From positions 34,555,984 through 34,619,983 of the forward strand of contig OX578155.1 in NCBI GenBank assembly GCA_951213105.1: a DNA stretch of 64,000 nucleotides. Direction: 5' to 3'. The position numbers were made by a program, and so were the translations under genes. The notes beneath the pieces were generated by a model. It was not told the DNA's origin and did not search any database. It saw nothing but the letters and a program-made list of their open reading frames with translations. Positions 1 through 11,706 of this stretch are shown here, piece after piece; within the stretch, counting starts at the first letter, position 1; every line of letters begins with the position of its first letter. Source of the stretch: Amaurobius ferox. Taxonomy: Eukaryota > Arthropoda > Arachnida > Araneae > Amaurobiidae.

Positions 1-733
1 TCTGCAATACATGGTAATGTATAGGGAAATCATTGGAATCATGCCGAAAATCGTAACTCGAGTTTTCGACGGGTCTACGCGTTTCGAGACCTCTAGAATA
101 CGAAAAAACTATTTTTCGCGTGACGTCTGTGTGTATGTGCAGATTTTGTATCCACTCTAACTAAAAAACTAATTGACCGAATTTCATAAAAATTGGTATG
201 TAAGTCACTTGTGGGCGAATCTGGTGCTGATTAGCTTTGGGTACGATTCGGGATAAAAGAACCCGCCTTTTTTTTGCAAAGGACTGTATCCACTTTAGAT
301 GAAAAACTAATGGACCGAATTTCACAAAATTCGGTAGATAAGTCGCTTGTGGGTCTTGCTAGTTCTGATTAGATTTTGGTAGGATTCGGAAAAAAATAAC
401 CTGCTTTTATTTGCAAAATGGCTCGCAAAAATTGTCAAAATCTTAAATAAAAAACAACGTATGCTCAAATATATTTATTAAATGCTTATTTTATACGTAA
501 TTTTTAACGAAGAAAAGAATAAAATCAACCCCATTATACTAGGACTAACCGTTCTCGAGATATTTTAGTTTTTTTCGTATTTTCTCTACGCCACCTTGGA
601 AAATAAGTCCAGTTACCAAATGAGAACGATAATAGAAATAAAAGTGAATTAAATTTAATTAAAATAATGAGAACGTGGATGTAAGCCTGCAAGGAAAGTC
701 ATATGCTGCCCACATCAGATTTTTTTTTTTTTT
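1..733 (-). repeat. Family A interspersed repeat, 5'-truncated by window edge
   Basis: Reverse-oriented copy of the family seen at 5042, 26883, 28888 and 41694. It starts inside the 3' terminal hairpin (imperfect inverted repeat around AATACATGGTAATGTAT, positions 5-25) and ends at the 5' tip, the complement of TGATGTGGGCAGCACATGA, at 692-720, followed by a T run. Between them are two internal units built on a self-complementary ACCGAATTT motif. It has no coding capacity. Confidence 0.75.
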
Positions 734-1087
734 CTGAAATGACGCTAAAACATACGCAGCATCTGAAATACAAGATTAAATATGATTGTATTAATTAAAT
801 GCTTGTTTTATATGTAACTTTTGATGCGTAAAGGAATAGAACTAACTACATTGTTCCAAGATGGGTATTTTTTAAGACTTTTTCTGATTTTGGTGAGCTG
901 ATGACGTTTTAAGAAGCGTTCAGCCACCCAATGAAAAAGAAATTGTTTTAAAACCGTGAATTGGATATAATCTCAAATAAGTATCCATATTAAGTATTAT
1001 TTTGCTTGACAAAACTTACACTAAAACATTACGAAATGTACGAAGAAAATATAAATATGATAAGTAATGTGCGGTCCACTTCAGTTT
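734..1087 (-). repeat. Diverged family A fragment, otherwise unassigned AT-rich DNA
   Basis: Positions 774-870 keep the order of family A words (ATTAAATGCTTGTTTTATA, then an AAGGAATAGAACTAAC-like stretch) but are much diverged. The rest shows no gene or recognisable repeat. Confidence 0.4.
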
Positions 1088-2425
1088 TTAACACTCTACA
1101 ACATAGTTGAAAAGTGTTTATGACTTTATTCATTCTGCTTGTCCGTCTGTCTGTCTATCTGTCTGTCCGTTAGCACGATAACTGCAGTAAAACTGACTTT
1201 ATCAAAATGAAATTTTAGTATGTTGTTCAGACAGTCCGTGGAACCTATGGGAATATAAATTAATAACATCACCCAATTAGTTCTGGATTGAACCCGGGTT
1301 GAAAAAAAAAATACATTGAACTCCACGGGACCTAATTTTTCAAACATTTTTTAAGAGAATTTAAAATTCACAAATTGTTTCGAAAGTTTTAGAAAATATT
1401 CAAATTATCCCATAAAATATATAAAAAAATGTTCAGCAAAATATATTCAGTAGTTTTTTTTAAATAAAAATTAAAATAATAATTACACCCTTTATATGAA
1501 GAGATCACGTGACCATTATATAAAGAGATCACGTGACCATTATATAAAGAGACCACGTGACCAACTTCAAAATAAAATATGGCTTTCATCTCGTGTCAGA
1601 ATCGTGATTTTTAAAGTTCTTTTTAATTCATATTTAGTGTTGTATCCGTCCTAAAACCGCTTTATTTTTGCTTAAATTCTGTGCATCTGCATATTGAAAC
1701 AACGCAATTACAATATATTTGAGTTTAAATGATCATCAAATTTTAATTATTTCTACAACGAAGCCTAATTTTCACTTATGGAAAATGTAAACACCAAAAG
1801 ATGTAGAATGAGTTGTATAAGAATTGCTGCATTTCTTTAACGCTAAATTATTTAGCTCATGGAGTCTGCAATATAGCTGATATGAATGAAACATTCATTG
1901 ATTTTACACAGAGAACCAGACGATTTTTTCGATGAAGTTTTAAGCATAGAGTTAAATTACTTGTACCTTCATGGTTTTAAGTTTTTAAATAAAATGAATT
2001 ATTATAGTATTGTGATGAATGAAAAGAATGGAAAAATATTATGAATGAAATGCTGCTTTTATATAGAAGCTATTTTTATATTTTGATGACGTCATTTGAA
2101 TAAAGTTCACTTGTTTTCGATGAAGTTTTCAGATATAACAAATTATTGAAGTATTATGATAATTTAAAAAATACTACCAAGGAATGTATCGCATTTTAGA
2201 GATGTTTAAACCAGGCAATTTATATTTCATTGCCGTCATTTGAGTGAAGTTCATTTTTTTCGATGAAGTTTTAAGTTTTCAAATATAATAAATTATATGT
2301 AGTATTGGGATAATTTTAAAAATATTACCGAGGAATGTATTGCATTTTAGAGAAGTTAATATAAAATTGCATTGAAGTTGGAAAGTGTTTCATAATCAAT
2401 GCTTGCATGATTGATCTTTCTTGTT
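1088..2425 (+). repeat. Family C interspersed repeat
   Basis: Starts with a hairpin (AACACT...AAGTGTT, 1089-1118), then a CTGT microsatellite (1138-1168) and the phrase TTAGCACGATAACTGC. The same order recurs at 8470-9425 and 39265-40130. Later shared blocks include GACGTCATTTGAATAAAGTTC near 2088 and the end block running to TTGATCTTTCTTGTT near 2412. It has no coding capacity. Positions 1493-1562 hold three 24-bp tandem units, each with a CACGTG palindrome. Confidence 0.65.
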
Positions 2426-2902
2426 TTCATCTTTGACGAGCGTTGTTGTACAGTTTTCAGAGTATCAGTTATGAATAGCTGCAGTTCGTTTGTTCGGTTT
2501 GTTTCAACTCTCGCTGCCGCTTTGCTAAGCTCCGGAATCAAAGATAAATCCCGTTTATACGCTTCAAGAGATTCTTTGTTCTGCACTTTCGCCAACAAAA
2601 CAGATTTTCCCTGATCTGTTCCATTTGCAGGAATTCGAACTTTAAACAGTGGTGTCGTTAGCAAGATTTGTCTTCCTGAACAGACGATACTACTGTTACA
2701 GCGGTTGTCGCTCTTGGCATCGGTGTTCCATCATTACATAAATAGGAGATGAAAGTCGTCTGCCGCTGGTGTATTGCCAAACGGTTACTGACTTATATCT
2801 GATTGATAAAATGGCTTGAAGATCGTAAAATAGAAATCTGCGTTTCGTACCAGTCATTGATACAACTTTAATTCCAGGGGTCTGTGGGCTCTCTACCTTC
2901 AC
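2356..2902 (-). pseudogene. Possible broken coding remnant, unrecognised
   Basis: Two adjacent reverse-strand open stretches lie end to end: 2696-2902 (68 codons) and 2356-2664 (about 100 codons), separated by a stop and a frame change. Their composition (charged, few low-complexity runs, for example KVQNKESLEAYKRDL) is more protein-like than surrounding DNA, and the stretch is not shared with the repeat copy at 8470-9425. I do not recognise a domain. It could be a decayed gene or a chance open frame. Confidence 0.25.
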
Positions 2903-3482
2903 ATGGGCTCTCCTAAATATCTATTCAACAATTTTCTCTTATGCAGCCTCTCTTATTTTTTGCCCATAGTAGCACTGTGGGGTTTCGTGGTGTGATGGTT
3001 TCGCCCCTGATACCATTACAGTTCGTTGAGAAGAAAAGCTAATATCTTTATCGGTCTGTTTTGCTTGTTGACAAACCTGGCAGCATTAGCGAAAAAATTT
3101 GGTGACGAGCTTGGCGTAATATCGTCGGTTAGACAACTGGTTGCATATAGCGGTGGCAGTTACACATAATGAGAGAAAGGAGAAAGAAAAAAAATCCCCA
3201 GAAGAAATTGAAGCGTAAACCAGAACAATGAAGGTGAAAAATTGACTCACAGAAAGAGAAAAAGAAATAAAAAATACAGGCAGGACATGACTGAGAGAAG
3301 TAGAGTGTTAAAAACATTGGGCGGGTTATCAAAATTTTTATTGTTTTGAAAATCCACAAAAAAAGTCCAGGACATAAACGGAAGAACAATCTTTAATAAA
3401 TAAGGCAGAAGAAAAATCAAGTACCTGGCTACCCAGTAGTTATTTACTATAGAAGACTGAAAATTATATTAAAAATAAAAGA
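2903..3482. other. No gene seen
   Basis: AT-rich sequence with a purine-rich stretch near 3170-3290. No coding, RNA or repeat feature that I can support. Confidence 0.4.
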
Positions 3483-3765
3483 ATTAATAACTTTCTCATA
3501 CGTGGTAGTGAGAAAGCATTGTTTTCACGAAAATTTTCGATTTCAAGATTTTAATGCCACAAGATATTTTAGGATTTTCTGAATACATTTTGACTATTTT
3601 TGAAGTGATGTCTCTTCGTCTGTCTGTGGTCGATGACTTGAGTACACTTGTTCACAATGCAGTGTCAAAAAATATAGCTGTTCACAATGCTGTATCAAAA
3701 AATCTGATGTGGACAACACATGACTTTCCTTATATAATGCAATAAATTTACTAGTTTTACAGTAA
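3483..3765 (+). repeat. Family D interspersed repeat fragment
   Basis: Contains the block GAGAAAGCATTGTTTTCACG, a GATTTTAATGCC word and TCTGTCTGTGGTCGATGACT, also found near 4760, 5860 and 44740. It ends next to a family B 5' tip (AATCTGATGTGGACAACACA at 3703) that is repeated at 3771. Confidence 0.55.
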
Positions 3766-3767
3766 AA

Positions 3768-4690
3768 AAAAATCTGATGTGGGCAACACATGACTTTCCT
3801 CATATAATTCAATAAATTTACTACTTTTACAGTTAAAAAAGTGTTATTCTTACAGTAGATATTTATATTCTTTCAAATATATTGAATTTTCTTGAATTAG
3901 TCGTCATTTTCATTGATTTAGCGTCATTTTAATCCATTTGACGAGATTTTCGTTAATTTGGCAACATTTAAAAATGCCGACAAATTGGCGACATTCCGCT
4001 AAATTCATCGCCAAAATCTCGCCAAGCGTTATGGATGGAGAAATAAGTTATTCTTACAGCAGATAAATGACTATTGGCGTTCAAATACACAAGTATTACT
4101 CAAAGTATCTTTTTCCATGAATGGAACGAGCTAGATCCACGAGAATGATGTCACCAAATTGATCGCATGATATTACACATGAAAAGTGAACATATTTCTT
4201 AACAGTTAATATTTTTTCTAATTTATGGGATCTTTAGATAAATTTATTTGAAAAGTGGGCAATATCTCGAGAACTGTTCATGATAGTGTTTTAAAATTTA
4301 TGTCAATCGTTTTCTAAGGAAAAATTTCATAAGAAATGTCTATTTGTGTAACTTTATTAAAGGTTTTGATTTTTTGAGGATTTTTTCAAAATTTCACTCG
4401 AAAATTTAGGAGTCTTCTGAATATTCGATTGTGTTTTAAAACAATAGGTTTCCAGTATTCATGGATTGTGATTTTTGTATTAATAAATTTCATTCTAATC
4501 GCTCCATTCGTTCGTGAGGTATCGTATCCACAGACTCACTGACACACAAACACACAGACATCCCCTCAAAAATGTTTGATTCGTGATCAGGGATGCTTGA
4601 AACGTGCTCTCCCGTCGAAAACTCGAATTTGAATTTTCGACCCCGTCACAATACTTTCCTTATACATTATGTATATAAGGAAAGTAAAAA
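3768..4690 (+). repeat. Family B interspersed repeat, near full length
   Basis: Runs from the 5' tip AATCTGATGTGGGCAACACA (3771) to a 3' terminal hairpin TTATACATTATGTATATAA with arms ACTTTCC/GGAAAGT (4651-4688). A CA-rich microsatellite (4540-4560) and a GTCGAAAACTCGAATTTGAA block lie just before the hairpin. It includes iterated GGCGA words (3950-4025). Confidence 0.75.
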
Positions 4691-5041
4691 TATAGCTGTT
4701 AACAATGCTGTGCCAAAATATCGCAGGAATTTTACTTTTGTCATACTAAGTAATATAGAATAGAGAAAGCATTGTTTTCTTGAAAATTTTAGAATTCAAG
4801 ATTTTGACGCCAATATATGATTTATGATTTTTCGCAATGTTTCTCCATTGGGCAATTTTTACCCCTTTTCTCTTTCCATCTGGAAAATCCCATATCAGTA
4901 AATTTCTATTTAAGATCCTATGACCACCTCTTACTTGGAGATTAAAGGCAATTAAAAAATTGACCTAGGCGCTCGTTAATGATCCCCCTTGAGATCTTGA
5001 GAATATATGTTTTAGGACCTCCTGAACATAGTTTGGCTATT
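4691..5041 (+). repeat. Family D fragment
   Basis: Carries GAGAAAGCATTGTTTTCTTG and the following AAGATTTTGACGCC words, as at 3510 and 44740. It is decayed and has no coding capacity. Confidence 0.45.
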
Positions 5042-5863
5042 ACTTTCCCTGCAATGCATGGTAATGTATAGGGAAAGTATTGGAATCATACCGAAAATCA
5101 CAACTCGAGTTTTCGACGGATCTACACGTTTCGAGACCTCTAGAATACGAAAAAACTCTTTTTAGCGTGACGTCTGTGTGTGTGTCTATGTGTGTGTCTC
5201 TCTGTCTGTGTGTTTGCGTGTCTGTCTGCGTGTCTGTCTGTGTATCTGTCTGTGCAATAAATGTATCCACTCTAACTCAAAAAATAATAGACTGAATTTC
5301 ATAAAATTTGGTAAGCATGTCACTTGGGTATGACCCTGGTGCTGATTAGATTTTAGTACGATTTGGGATAAAAGAACCCGCCTTTTTCTTTGCGAAATGT
5401 CGCTCAAAAATTGCCTTTATCCACTCTAGCTAAAAAACTAATGAACCAAATTTCACAAAATTCGGTAGAAAGTCACTTGTGGGTCACCCTGGTGCTGATT
5501 AGATTTTGGTACGATCCGGAAAAAATTAACCTGCCTTTTTTTTGCGATATGGCCCGCAAAAATCGTCAAAATCTAAAATAAAAACTATGTATGCTCAAAT
5601 ATATCCATTAAATGCTTGTTTTATACGCGATTTTTAACGATGAAAGAATAAGACTAACCCCATTACACTGGGACTAGCCGTTCTCGAGATATTTTAGTTT
5701 TTTCGTATTTTCTCTACGCCACCTTTGAAAATAAGTCCAGTTAGCAAATGAGAACAAAAATTGAATTAAAAGTGAATTAGATTTAATTACAAGAAAGAGA
5801 ACGTGGATATAAGTCGCAAGGGAAAGTCATGTGCTGCCCATATCAGATTTTTTTTTGGAGAGA
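5042..5863 (-). repeat. Family A interspersed repeat, near full length
   Basis: The 3' terminal hairpin is at 5042-5078, followed by GTCGAAAACTC-type sequence, a TGTG/CTGT microsatellite (5170-5250), two internal units of about 130 bp (5255-5400, 5405-5550) and the 5' tip at 5817-5850. It abuts a family D piece. Confidence 0.8.
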
Positions 5864-6215
5864 TGTCCGTCTGCTTGTCTGTGGTCGATTTTTTGTGTAT
5901 ATTGAATGCTGCCGCATATGTAAATGGATTTTCACGAAACTTTATATCTGGCTTTATGAACGAAAAATATAGAACTAGATAGAACTTTTTGAAACTCGAG
6001 AGATAACTTCAAAATGTAGTCGAAATTTTAGATTTGTTTAACATGGCAGCGTAGGACAAAAATTGACATTATCATGCATAAAAGTGGCTATTTCTGGCTT
6101 AACGATCTCGAGAGCTTCAATCACTATTGCAAAAAATAGCCGATATACAATTTTTGTGCTCGTGACGTCATTAGTTCTCTCGGGGGAGCAAAGTAAAAAG
6201 GCGCCAGAGGCCTTT
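5864..6215 (+). repeat. Family D interspersed repeat
   Basis: Contains TCTGTGGTCGATTTTTTGTG and GGATTTTCACGAAACTTTAT, matching the better-preserved copy at 44700-45185. It continues through ACATGGCAGCGTAGGACAAA (6040) to a GTGACGTCATTA block (6162). Confidence 0.6.
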
Positions 6216-7180
6216 TTACTTTCCTTATATACATAATGTATAAGGAAAGTATTATGACAGGGTTGAAAACTCGAATTCGAGTTTTCGACGGGAGAGTACG
6301 TTTCAAGCATCCCTGATCACGAATTAAGCATTTTTGAGGTGATGTTTGTGTGTGTGTGTGTGTGTGTGAAAGTATGTGTGTGTGTGTGTGTTTGTGTGTC
6401 AGTGTGACTGTGGAGACGATATCTCACGAACGAATAGAGCGATTCGAATGAAATTGCGTACAAAAATCACAGTCCTTGAATACTGGAATCCTATTGTTTT
6501 TAAACGCAATCAAATGTTCAGAACCCCCGTAAATTATCGAGTGAAATTTTGAAAAAATCATCAAAAAATCAAAACCTCTAATAAAGTTACGCAAATAGAC
6601 ATTTCTTATGTAATGTTTCCTTAGAAAACGATTGACATAAACTTTAGAACGCTAGCATAAACAGTTCTCGAGATATTGCACATTTTAAAAATATATTTAT
6701 TAAAAAATCCCATAAATTAAGAAAAATATATTTACTGTTGAGAAACATGTTGACTTTTCATATGTAATATCATGCGATAAATTGGGTGACACCATTCTCG
6801 TGGATCTAGCTCGTTCTATTCATGAGAAAAGATACTTTGAATAATACTTTTGTATTTTAATGCCAATAGTTATTTATCTGCTATAAGAATAATTTATTTC
6901 TCCGTCCATCACGCTTGGCGAAATTTTAGCGACGAATTTAGCGGAATATCGCCAACTTGGCAACTTTTTTTAAATACTGTGTAAATTAACGGAAATCTCG
7001 CCAAATGGATAAAAATGACGCTAAATCAAAGAAAATGGCGACAAATTGACGAAAATTCAATATCTTGGAAAGAATATAAATATTTACTATAAGGATAACC
7101 TATTTTGTTTTTACTGTAAAAGTAGTAAATTCATTGCATTATATAAGGAAAGTCATGTGCGGTCCACATTAGATTTTTTT
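6216..7180 (-). repeat. Family B interspersed repeat, near full length
   Basis: Reverse orientation: 3' hairpin at 6219-6253, a long TG tract (6343-6400) and the 5' tip at 7144-7178, where GTGCGGTCCACATT replaces the usual GTGCTGCCCACATC. Iterated GGCGA-type words lie near 6910-7030. Confidence 0.8.
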
Positions 7181-8148
7181 TATAATATTAAGAGATGAAA
7201 GTAATATAATGATATCTGTACCAAAGTGTTCTTCTAAAAGAGAATATCTTGGCATATCCGAAACTTTAATCGTGAGGTCCCACAACCAGTTGGAAATCCT
7301 TCTGTCAAATCATGAAATACAATATACAAATTCACTTGACATAATTACGCTAAGGAGGAGTCGACATCAAAGTTTTTTTAAAGTGATACATATCGTTCAC
7401 CCAAATTGAACCCAATATGGAAAGTCAACATAATTGTTCAGTTAATGGGGGGGATTACCCTAACCCCTTCATAAGGTCACTGTAACACAATCATCTTTAG
7501 TATTTACAACAGACCTTTCTCAAAGAAGTCATGCGCATGCGCTTCTCCTCCGCTCTTTTTTTAATCCAATAGGAATTTGCATTCCGTATTTCCACCAACA
7601 ATTACGCTCTGTATCGTTTTATTCCTCGTCTTCTAAACAAGCAAACTATATTTCTTGCTCAAGATGCCGTTCACTGGTTCTATCCTGAAGTTCTCAACAC
7701 CCCCTTTTACCCTACTTCAAAGCTGCCGCCTCACAAATTCTAGATTCATCATAAATTCTACAGCTGTTGCCACGCATGACACACAAATTTCGCCCCGAAA
7801 ATGCGGGAGCCTCTATTAATGGCCCATTTAGCCATTTTTTTTCGTTAGTCTAATGAGGGAACGAATTCCATAGCGGCGTTTTTTATTAAACTTTTTGATA
7901 ATGGGGTCTTTTTGTCGCGCTGGGGGTTCTTTCATGAACGGGGGTGCAGAGCAGAACGCCATTCCTTGGTGCTGATTTCTCTCAATGACACCCTTCATGA
8001 AAATGGGGATCGAAAAAATGGGATTCGGAATAGCGGGAGAAGTATTGGAGATGACGAAAGGGCGCTAAAAATAAAGGCTATGGTGGAATGGGATATGGTT
8101 ACTTGTGTAACAAACTGACACCGTTCGTATGTTTTTCGAAGTATTTTC

Positions 8149-8150
<2 letters not shown>
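7181..8150. other. No gene seen
   Basis: Apparently unique DNA. Short open frames (7209-7409, 7912-8118) show no recognisable domain, and I do not call them genes. Confidence 0.4.

Positions 8151-8206
<56 letters not shown>
8151..8206. repeat. (CA)n microsatellite
   Basis: About 28 uninterrupted CA dinucleotides followed by a short TA run. Confidence 0.95.
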
Positions 8207-8214
<8 letters not shown>

Positions 8215-8469
8215 CTTGGTTTATATTATTTGTCCTTCCACTAGCCAGTAGACAGTTCCAATGGTGTCCATAGGTAAATACTATCGCCATTGTCAGAAAC
8301 TGGCTATTCTTTAGGTTTTAATTCGAATTGTATGGCTGTCCTGACGAGAATGCAATTTCGAACTAACCGCCATTTTTTGTGTAGTTTCAGTGGATTGCTC
8401 TCCATGTCTTAATCTTCAATCTTGAGCTATTTATTATTGCCTTTTCTCATTTTTGAGTGATTGCTTTTT

Positions 8470-9425
8470 ATTAACACTTTACAATATAGTTGAAAAGTGT
8501 TTATGACTTTGTTCATTCTGTCTGTCTGTCTGTCCGTTAGCACGATAACTGCCGTAAAAATGACTTTATCAAAATGAAATTTTAGTATGTTTTTCAGACG
8601 GTGTGTGGGACCTATGGGAATATAAATAAATAATATCACCCAATTAGTTTTGAATTAAACTCGGGTTGAAAAAATGAAATACATTGAATCCTATGGGACC
8701 TAATTTTTCAAACATTTTTTAAGCGAATTTAAAATTCACAAATTGCTTCAAAATTTTTAGGAAATATTCAAATTATCTCATAAAATGTATAAAAAATTTT
8801 CAGTAAAATATATTAGGTAGTTTTTTAAATAAAAATTATTTAATATAGGGAGAAAAACAAATGCAATTAAATTCTGATTATTGCTATATCATCCAGAAAG
8901 AAAAAATAGATATATTATATAATAAATATCTTTCCAAAAGTTTAATTACTTCATATATAAGATAGGTTTCACATTTCAAAATAAATATGGTAGATAACAA
9001 TTTTTCTAATTTTTAAATAAAATAATTTGTTATAGCATTGTGATGAATGAAATGCTGCTTTTATATAGAGGCGATTTATATTTCGATGACGTCATTTGAA
9101 TAAAGTTCATTTGTTTTCGATGAAGTTTTCAAATATAATAAATTATTGTAGTATTATGATAATTTTAAAAATATTACCGATGAATGTATCGTATTTTAGA
9201 GATGTTTAAACCAGGCAATTTATATTTCAATGCCGTCATTTGAATGAAGTTCATTTTCTTCGAGGAAGTTTTCGAATATAATAAATTTATGTAGTATTGT
9301 GATAATTTTAAAAATATTACCGAGGGATGTATCCCATTTCAGAGATGCTTATATAAAATTGCATTGAAGTTGGAAAGTGTTTCATAATCAATGCTTTATG
9401 CATGATTGATCTTTCTTGTTATCCT
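8470..9425 (+). repeat. Family C interspersed repeat
   Basis: Opens with the AACACTTT...AAAGTGTT hairpin (8473-8501), then CTGTCTGTCTGTC and TTAGCACGATAACTGC. It shares internal blocks (GACGTCATTTGAATAAAGTT at 9089) and the terminal block (9365-9421) with 1088-2425. Confidence 0.65.
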
Positions 9426-9640
9426 TAGTCTTAGTTACTTATTTGTAACAGATATGCTAGAGATGGTGCTTTTGTACTTACAGTAGTTTATGCATAGTTT
9501 TCGTTTAAAAAATTTCAATTTATATATATATATATATATATACATGACAACGTGTAGAAGGTTTACAGTACAATTCCCATTACAATCCAATACCACCAAG
9601 GAAAAGGCGCAAATGCAGCTCACTATCTCTAGTAAAAAAT

Positions 9641-9960
9641 ATGAATACAATGATAAAGTAAAGAAAGGGAAACAAAATGCAATGCAACTAATGGTAGAGG
9701 AGGATTGCGACTCCTCATTCCCGTTTAAAGCAGCTTTTTACAGCCCGGGCAACGCTCACGGAACCGTTGCATTGCAAAGGCTGATCCCCCATATGTGCAT
9801 AGTCAGAAGCACCCATCAATGGAGAGACAGAGCGACCGAGAATGAAGGTCAATATGGGAACAAGTGAATAACCAGAAAATACTGCTTTAAGTAAGACACA
9901 GTGCGCATGTGTAAGTTTGCAGCAGATCAGCAGTAAATATCTCAATCCAGCAAAATCCCT
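9641..9960. repeat. Inverted-repeat arm, left, flanking an RT-like fragment
   Basis: This roughly 320-bp arm is the reverse complement of 10338-10653 with only scattered differences (I estimate about 95% identity by eye). Both arms border AT microsatellites on their outer side (9521-9541 and 10655-10722). The inner end of this arm carries an inverted copy of the last codons of the open frame at 9984-10358. Confidence 0.85.
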
Positions 9961-9983
9961 CTTTTTATCCCAAAAATCTGGAA

Positions 9984-10358
9984 TTGATAGAAAACAGTGG
10001 TAAAGAGGACGGATCTGTAGATTTCTTAGATATCACTATTAAGTACCACAAAAAATATGGTATATATACGTGTTTACACGACAAACGTGCTAGTTATAAG
10101 ATCAAAACAAACCACATCATCAACTGGAGAACGAACCTATCTAAAAATTTCTTTAGGAATATTCTTTTGGGTCATTTCAAAAGAAATCTGGTATGTAACA
10201 CTCTAATGAAGGATTGTATTTCCAGTAACAATGGAAAAATATTAGAGGCTATTAATAAGAATTACCCTATCAACTTCTTGAAGAAATATTATAATTCTTT
10301 TTTCAACGATAAACACGTAACCAATGCATTCCAGAGAGATTTTGCTGGATTGAGATAG
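9984..10358 (+). CDS. Reverse-transcriptase-like C-terminal fragment
   Basis: About 124 codons, open from at least 9963 in the same frame and closed by TAG at 10356. Seen: a YPKNLEL segment, then VDFLDITI, then CLHDKRASY, then a basic segment. Known: the spacing of an FLD(L/I)xI strand followed by an (L/Y)xDKR segment occurs in the C-terminal part of reverse-transcriptase-like proteins of invertebrate retroelements, including Penelope-like elements. The catalytic YxDD region would lie upstream and is absent. The fragment ends inside the right inverted arm. Inverted partial copies around a retroelement tail are known for Penelope-like elements, but I cannot confirm the family. There is no good ATG, so this is probably a non-autonomous or dead piece. 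Confidence 0.45.
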   Translation: MIENSGKEDGSVDFLDITIKYHKKYGIYTCLHDKRASYKIKTNHIINWRTNLSKNFFRNILLGHFKRNLVCNTLMKDCISSNNGKILEAINKNYPINFLKKYYNSFFNDKHVTNAFQRDFAGLR

Positions 10359-10653
10359 TTACTGCTGATCTGCTACAAACTTACACATGCACACTGTGTC
10401 TTACTTAAAGCAGTATTTTCCGGTTATTCACTCGTTCCCATATTGACCTTCATTCTCGGTCGCTCTGTCTCTTCATTGATGGGTGCTTCTGACTATGCAC
10501 ATATGGGGGATCAGCCTTTGCAATGCAACGGTTCCGTGAGCGTTGCCCGGGCAGTAAAAGCTGCTTTAAACGGGAATGAGGAGTCGCAATCCTCCTCTAC
10601 TGTTAGTTGCATTGCATTTGGTTTCCCTTTCTTTACTTTATCATTGTATTCAT
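10338..10653. repeat. Inverted-repeat arm, right
   Basis: Reverse complement of 9641-9960. It contains the stop codon of the RT-like open frame at its inner end and runs into a (TA)n tract at its outer end. Confidence 0.85.
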
Positions 10654-10654
10654 A

Positions 10655-10656
10655 TA

Positions 10657-10722
<66 letters not shown>
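10655..10722. repeat. (TA)n microsatellite
   Basis: About 30 TA dinucleotides directly outside the right inverted arm. Confidence 0.95.
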
Positions 10723-10725
<3 letters not shown>

Positions 10726-10854
10726 CTTTTAAAGAGCTGCATATTCTTGCTTATTGATTACTAGCCGCCTTTGGCGACCAGCCTGTTCGCTACCCTTGAA
10801 AATTCTGACCGAGGCAAATTCTGACCGTGGCAAACTCGCTGGCGCGAACTTCCA

Positions 10855-11098
10855 GAAAGGTATAAGGTAACTGTTTGGATGGCTAGGAAGTGCCGCCCAA
10901 TTTAGACCGGAACCCAGTGGGGGAGACATCCACAGGAACCGTACCCTCCTTCCCCTACCACCAACCTGTCGGAAGGACTTACGGTCCCACATGCTTAACG
11001 TGATCGTACTCCGCGTGAACACGGAGGCAGTTTTGACAGTGGCGGGAATCGAACCAAGGCCTACCCGCGCGCTAACCACTCTGCGACAATCTCCATAA
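10855..11098 (-). mobile_element. SINE family 1 copy
   Basis: On the minus strand the order is a tRNA-like head (degenerate A box near 11075-11090, B-box-like GGTTCGATTCCC at 11045-11056), a body with GGACCGTAAGTCCTTCCGAC-type words, the GGATGTCTCCCCCACTGGGT block, and a tail near the CCAAACAGTTACC word. It is head-damaged and lies directly before a second copy in the same orientation. Confidence 0.75.
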
Positions 11099-11114
11099 CT
11101 TTCTTTTTATTCAC

Positions 11115-11330
11115 CCAATTTAGACCGGAACCCAGTGGGGGAGGCATCCACAGGGACCGTAACCTCCTTCCCCTATCACCAACCTCTCGGATGAACTCAC
11201 GGACTCACATGTTTAACGTGATCGTACTCCGCGTGAACACGGCTGCAGTTTTGGCAGTGGCGGAAATCGAACCAGGGCCTACCGAGTGCAATTCCCGCGC
11301 GCTAACCACTGGGCTACCGCGCCCTCAACC
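11115..11330 (-). mobile_element. SINE family 1 copy
   Basis: Better head than its neighbour: on the minus strand GGCGCGGTAGCCCAGTGGTT (A box) and GGTTCGATTTCCGCC (B box) flank GCGCGCGGGAATTGCACTCG. It lacks the 3' tail after the ACTGGGTTCCGGTCTAAATT block. Confidence 0.8.
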
Positions 11331-11459
11331 CCGTGAAGTTAACAAAGTTTGGTTTAGTTTAATGACGTTAAAATTAAAAATGAAATTTTAAGGCACCGCG
11401 ACAATCACCATAATTTTCTTTTTATTTATTGTTTTATTTCTTCAGTGTTTAAGCTTTTC

Positions 11460-11705
11460 ATTAATATCATTTAAAATATCCTCATTCCATAGTTCCATAT
11501 ATCCATTTAAAATATCCACAAATTAAAATATCCATTTAAAATATCCATAAATTTAAATATCCATTTAAAAAATCCATATCGTTCTATTATTTAAAATATA
11601 AATATAATAATTTCACCCGATGTATACAATATATCACCATAATTCAATCATTTAAATTTTATAATGACCATATGCTAAGCTCTTAATTCTATCATTTAAA
11701 ATATC
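11460..11705. repeat. AT-rich minisatellite-like region
   Basis: Irregular tandem iteration of CCATTTAAAATAT words about 15-25 bp apart, degenerating to the right. No gene seen. Confidence 0.6.
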
Positions 11706-11706
11706 A

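Noticed and set aside
10729..11079. 116-codon open frame with protein-like look
   Set aside because: It reads through a SINE family 1 copy; similar frames at 12288, 43593, 49454 and 56629 have the same origin.
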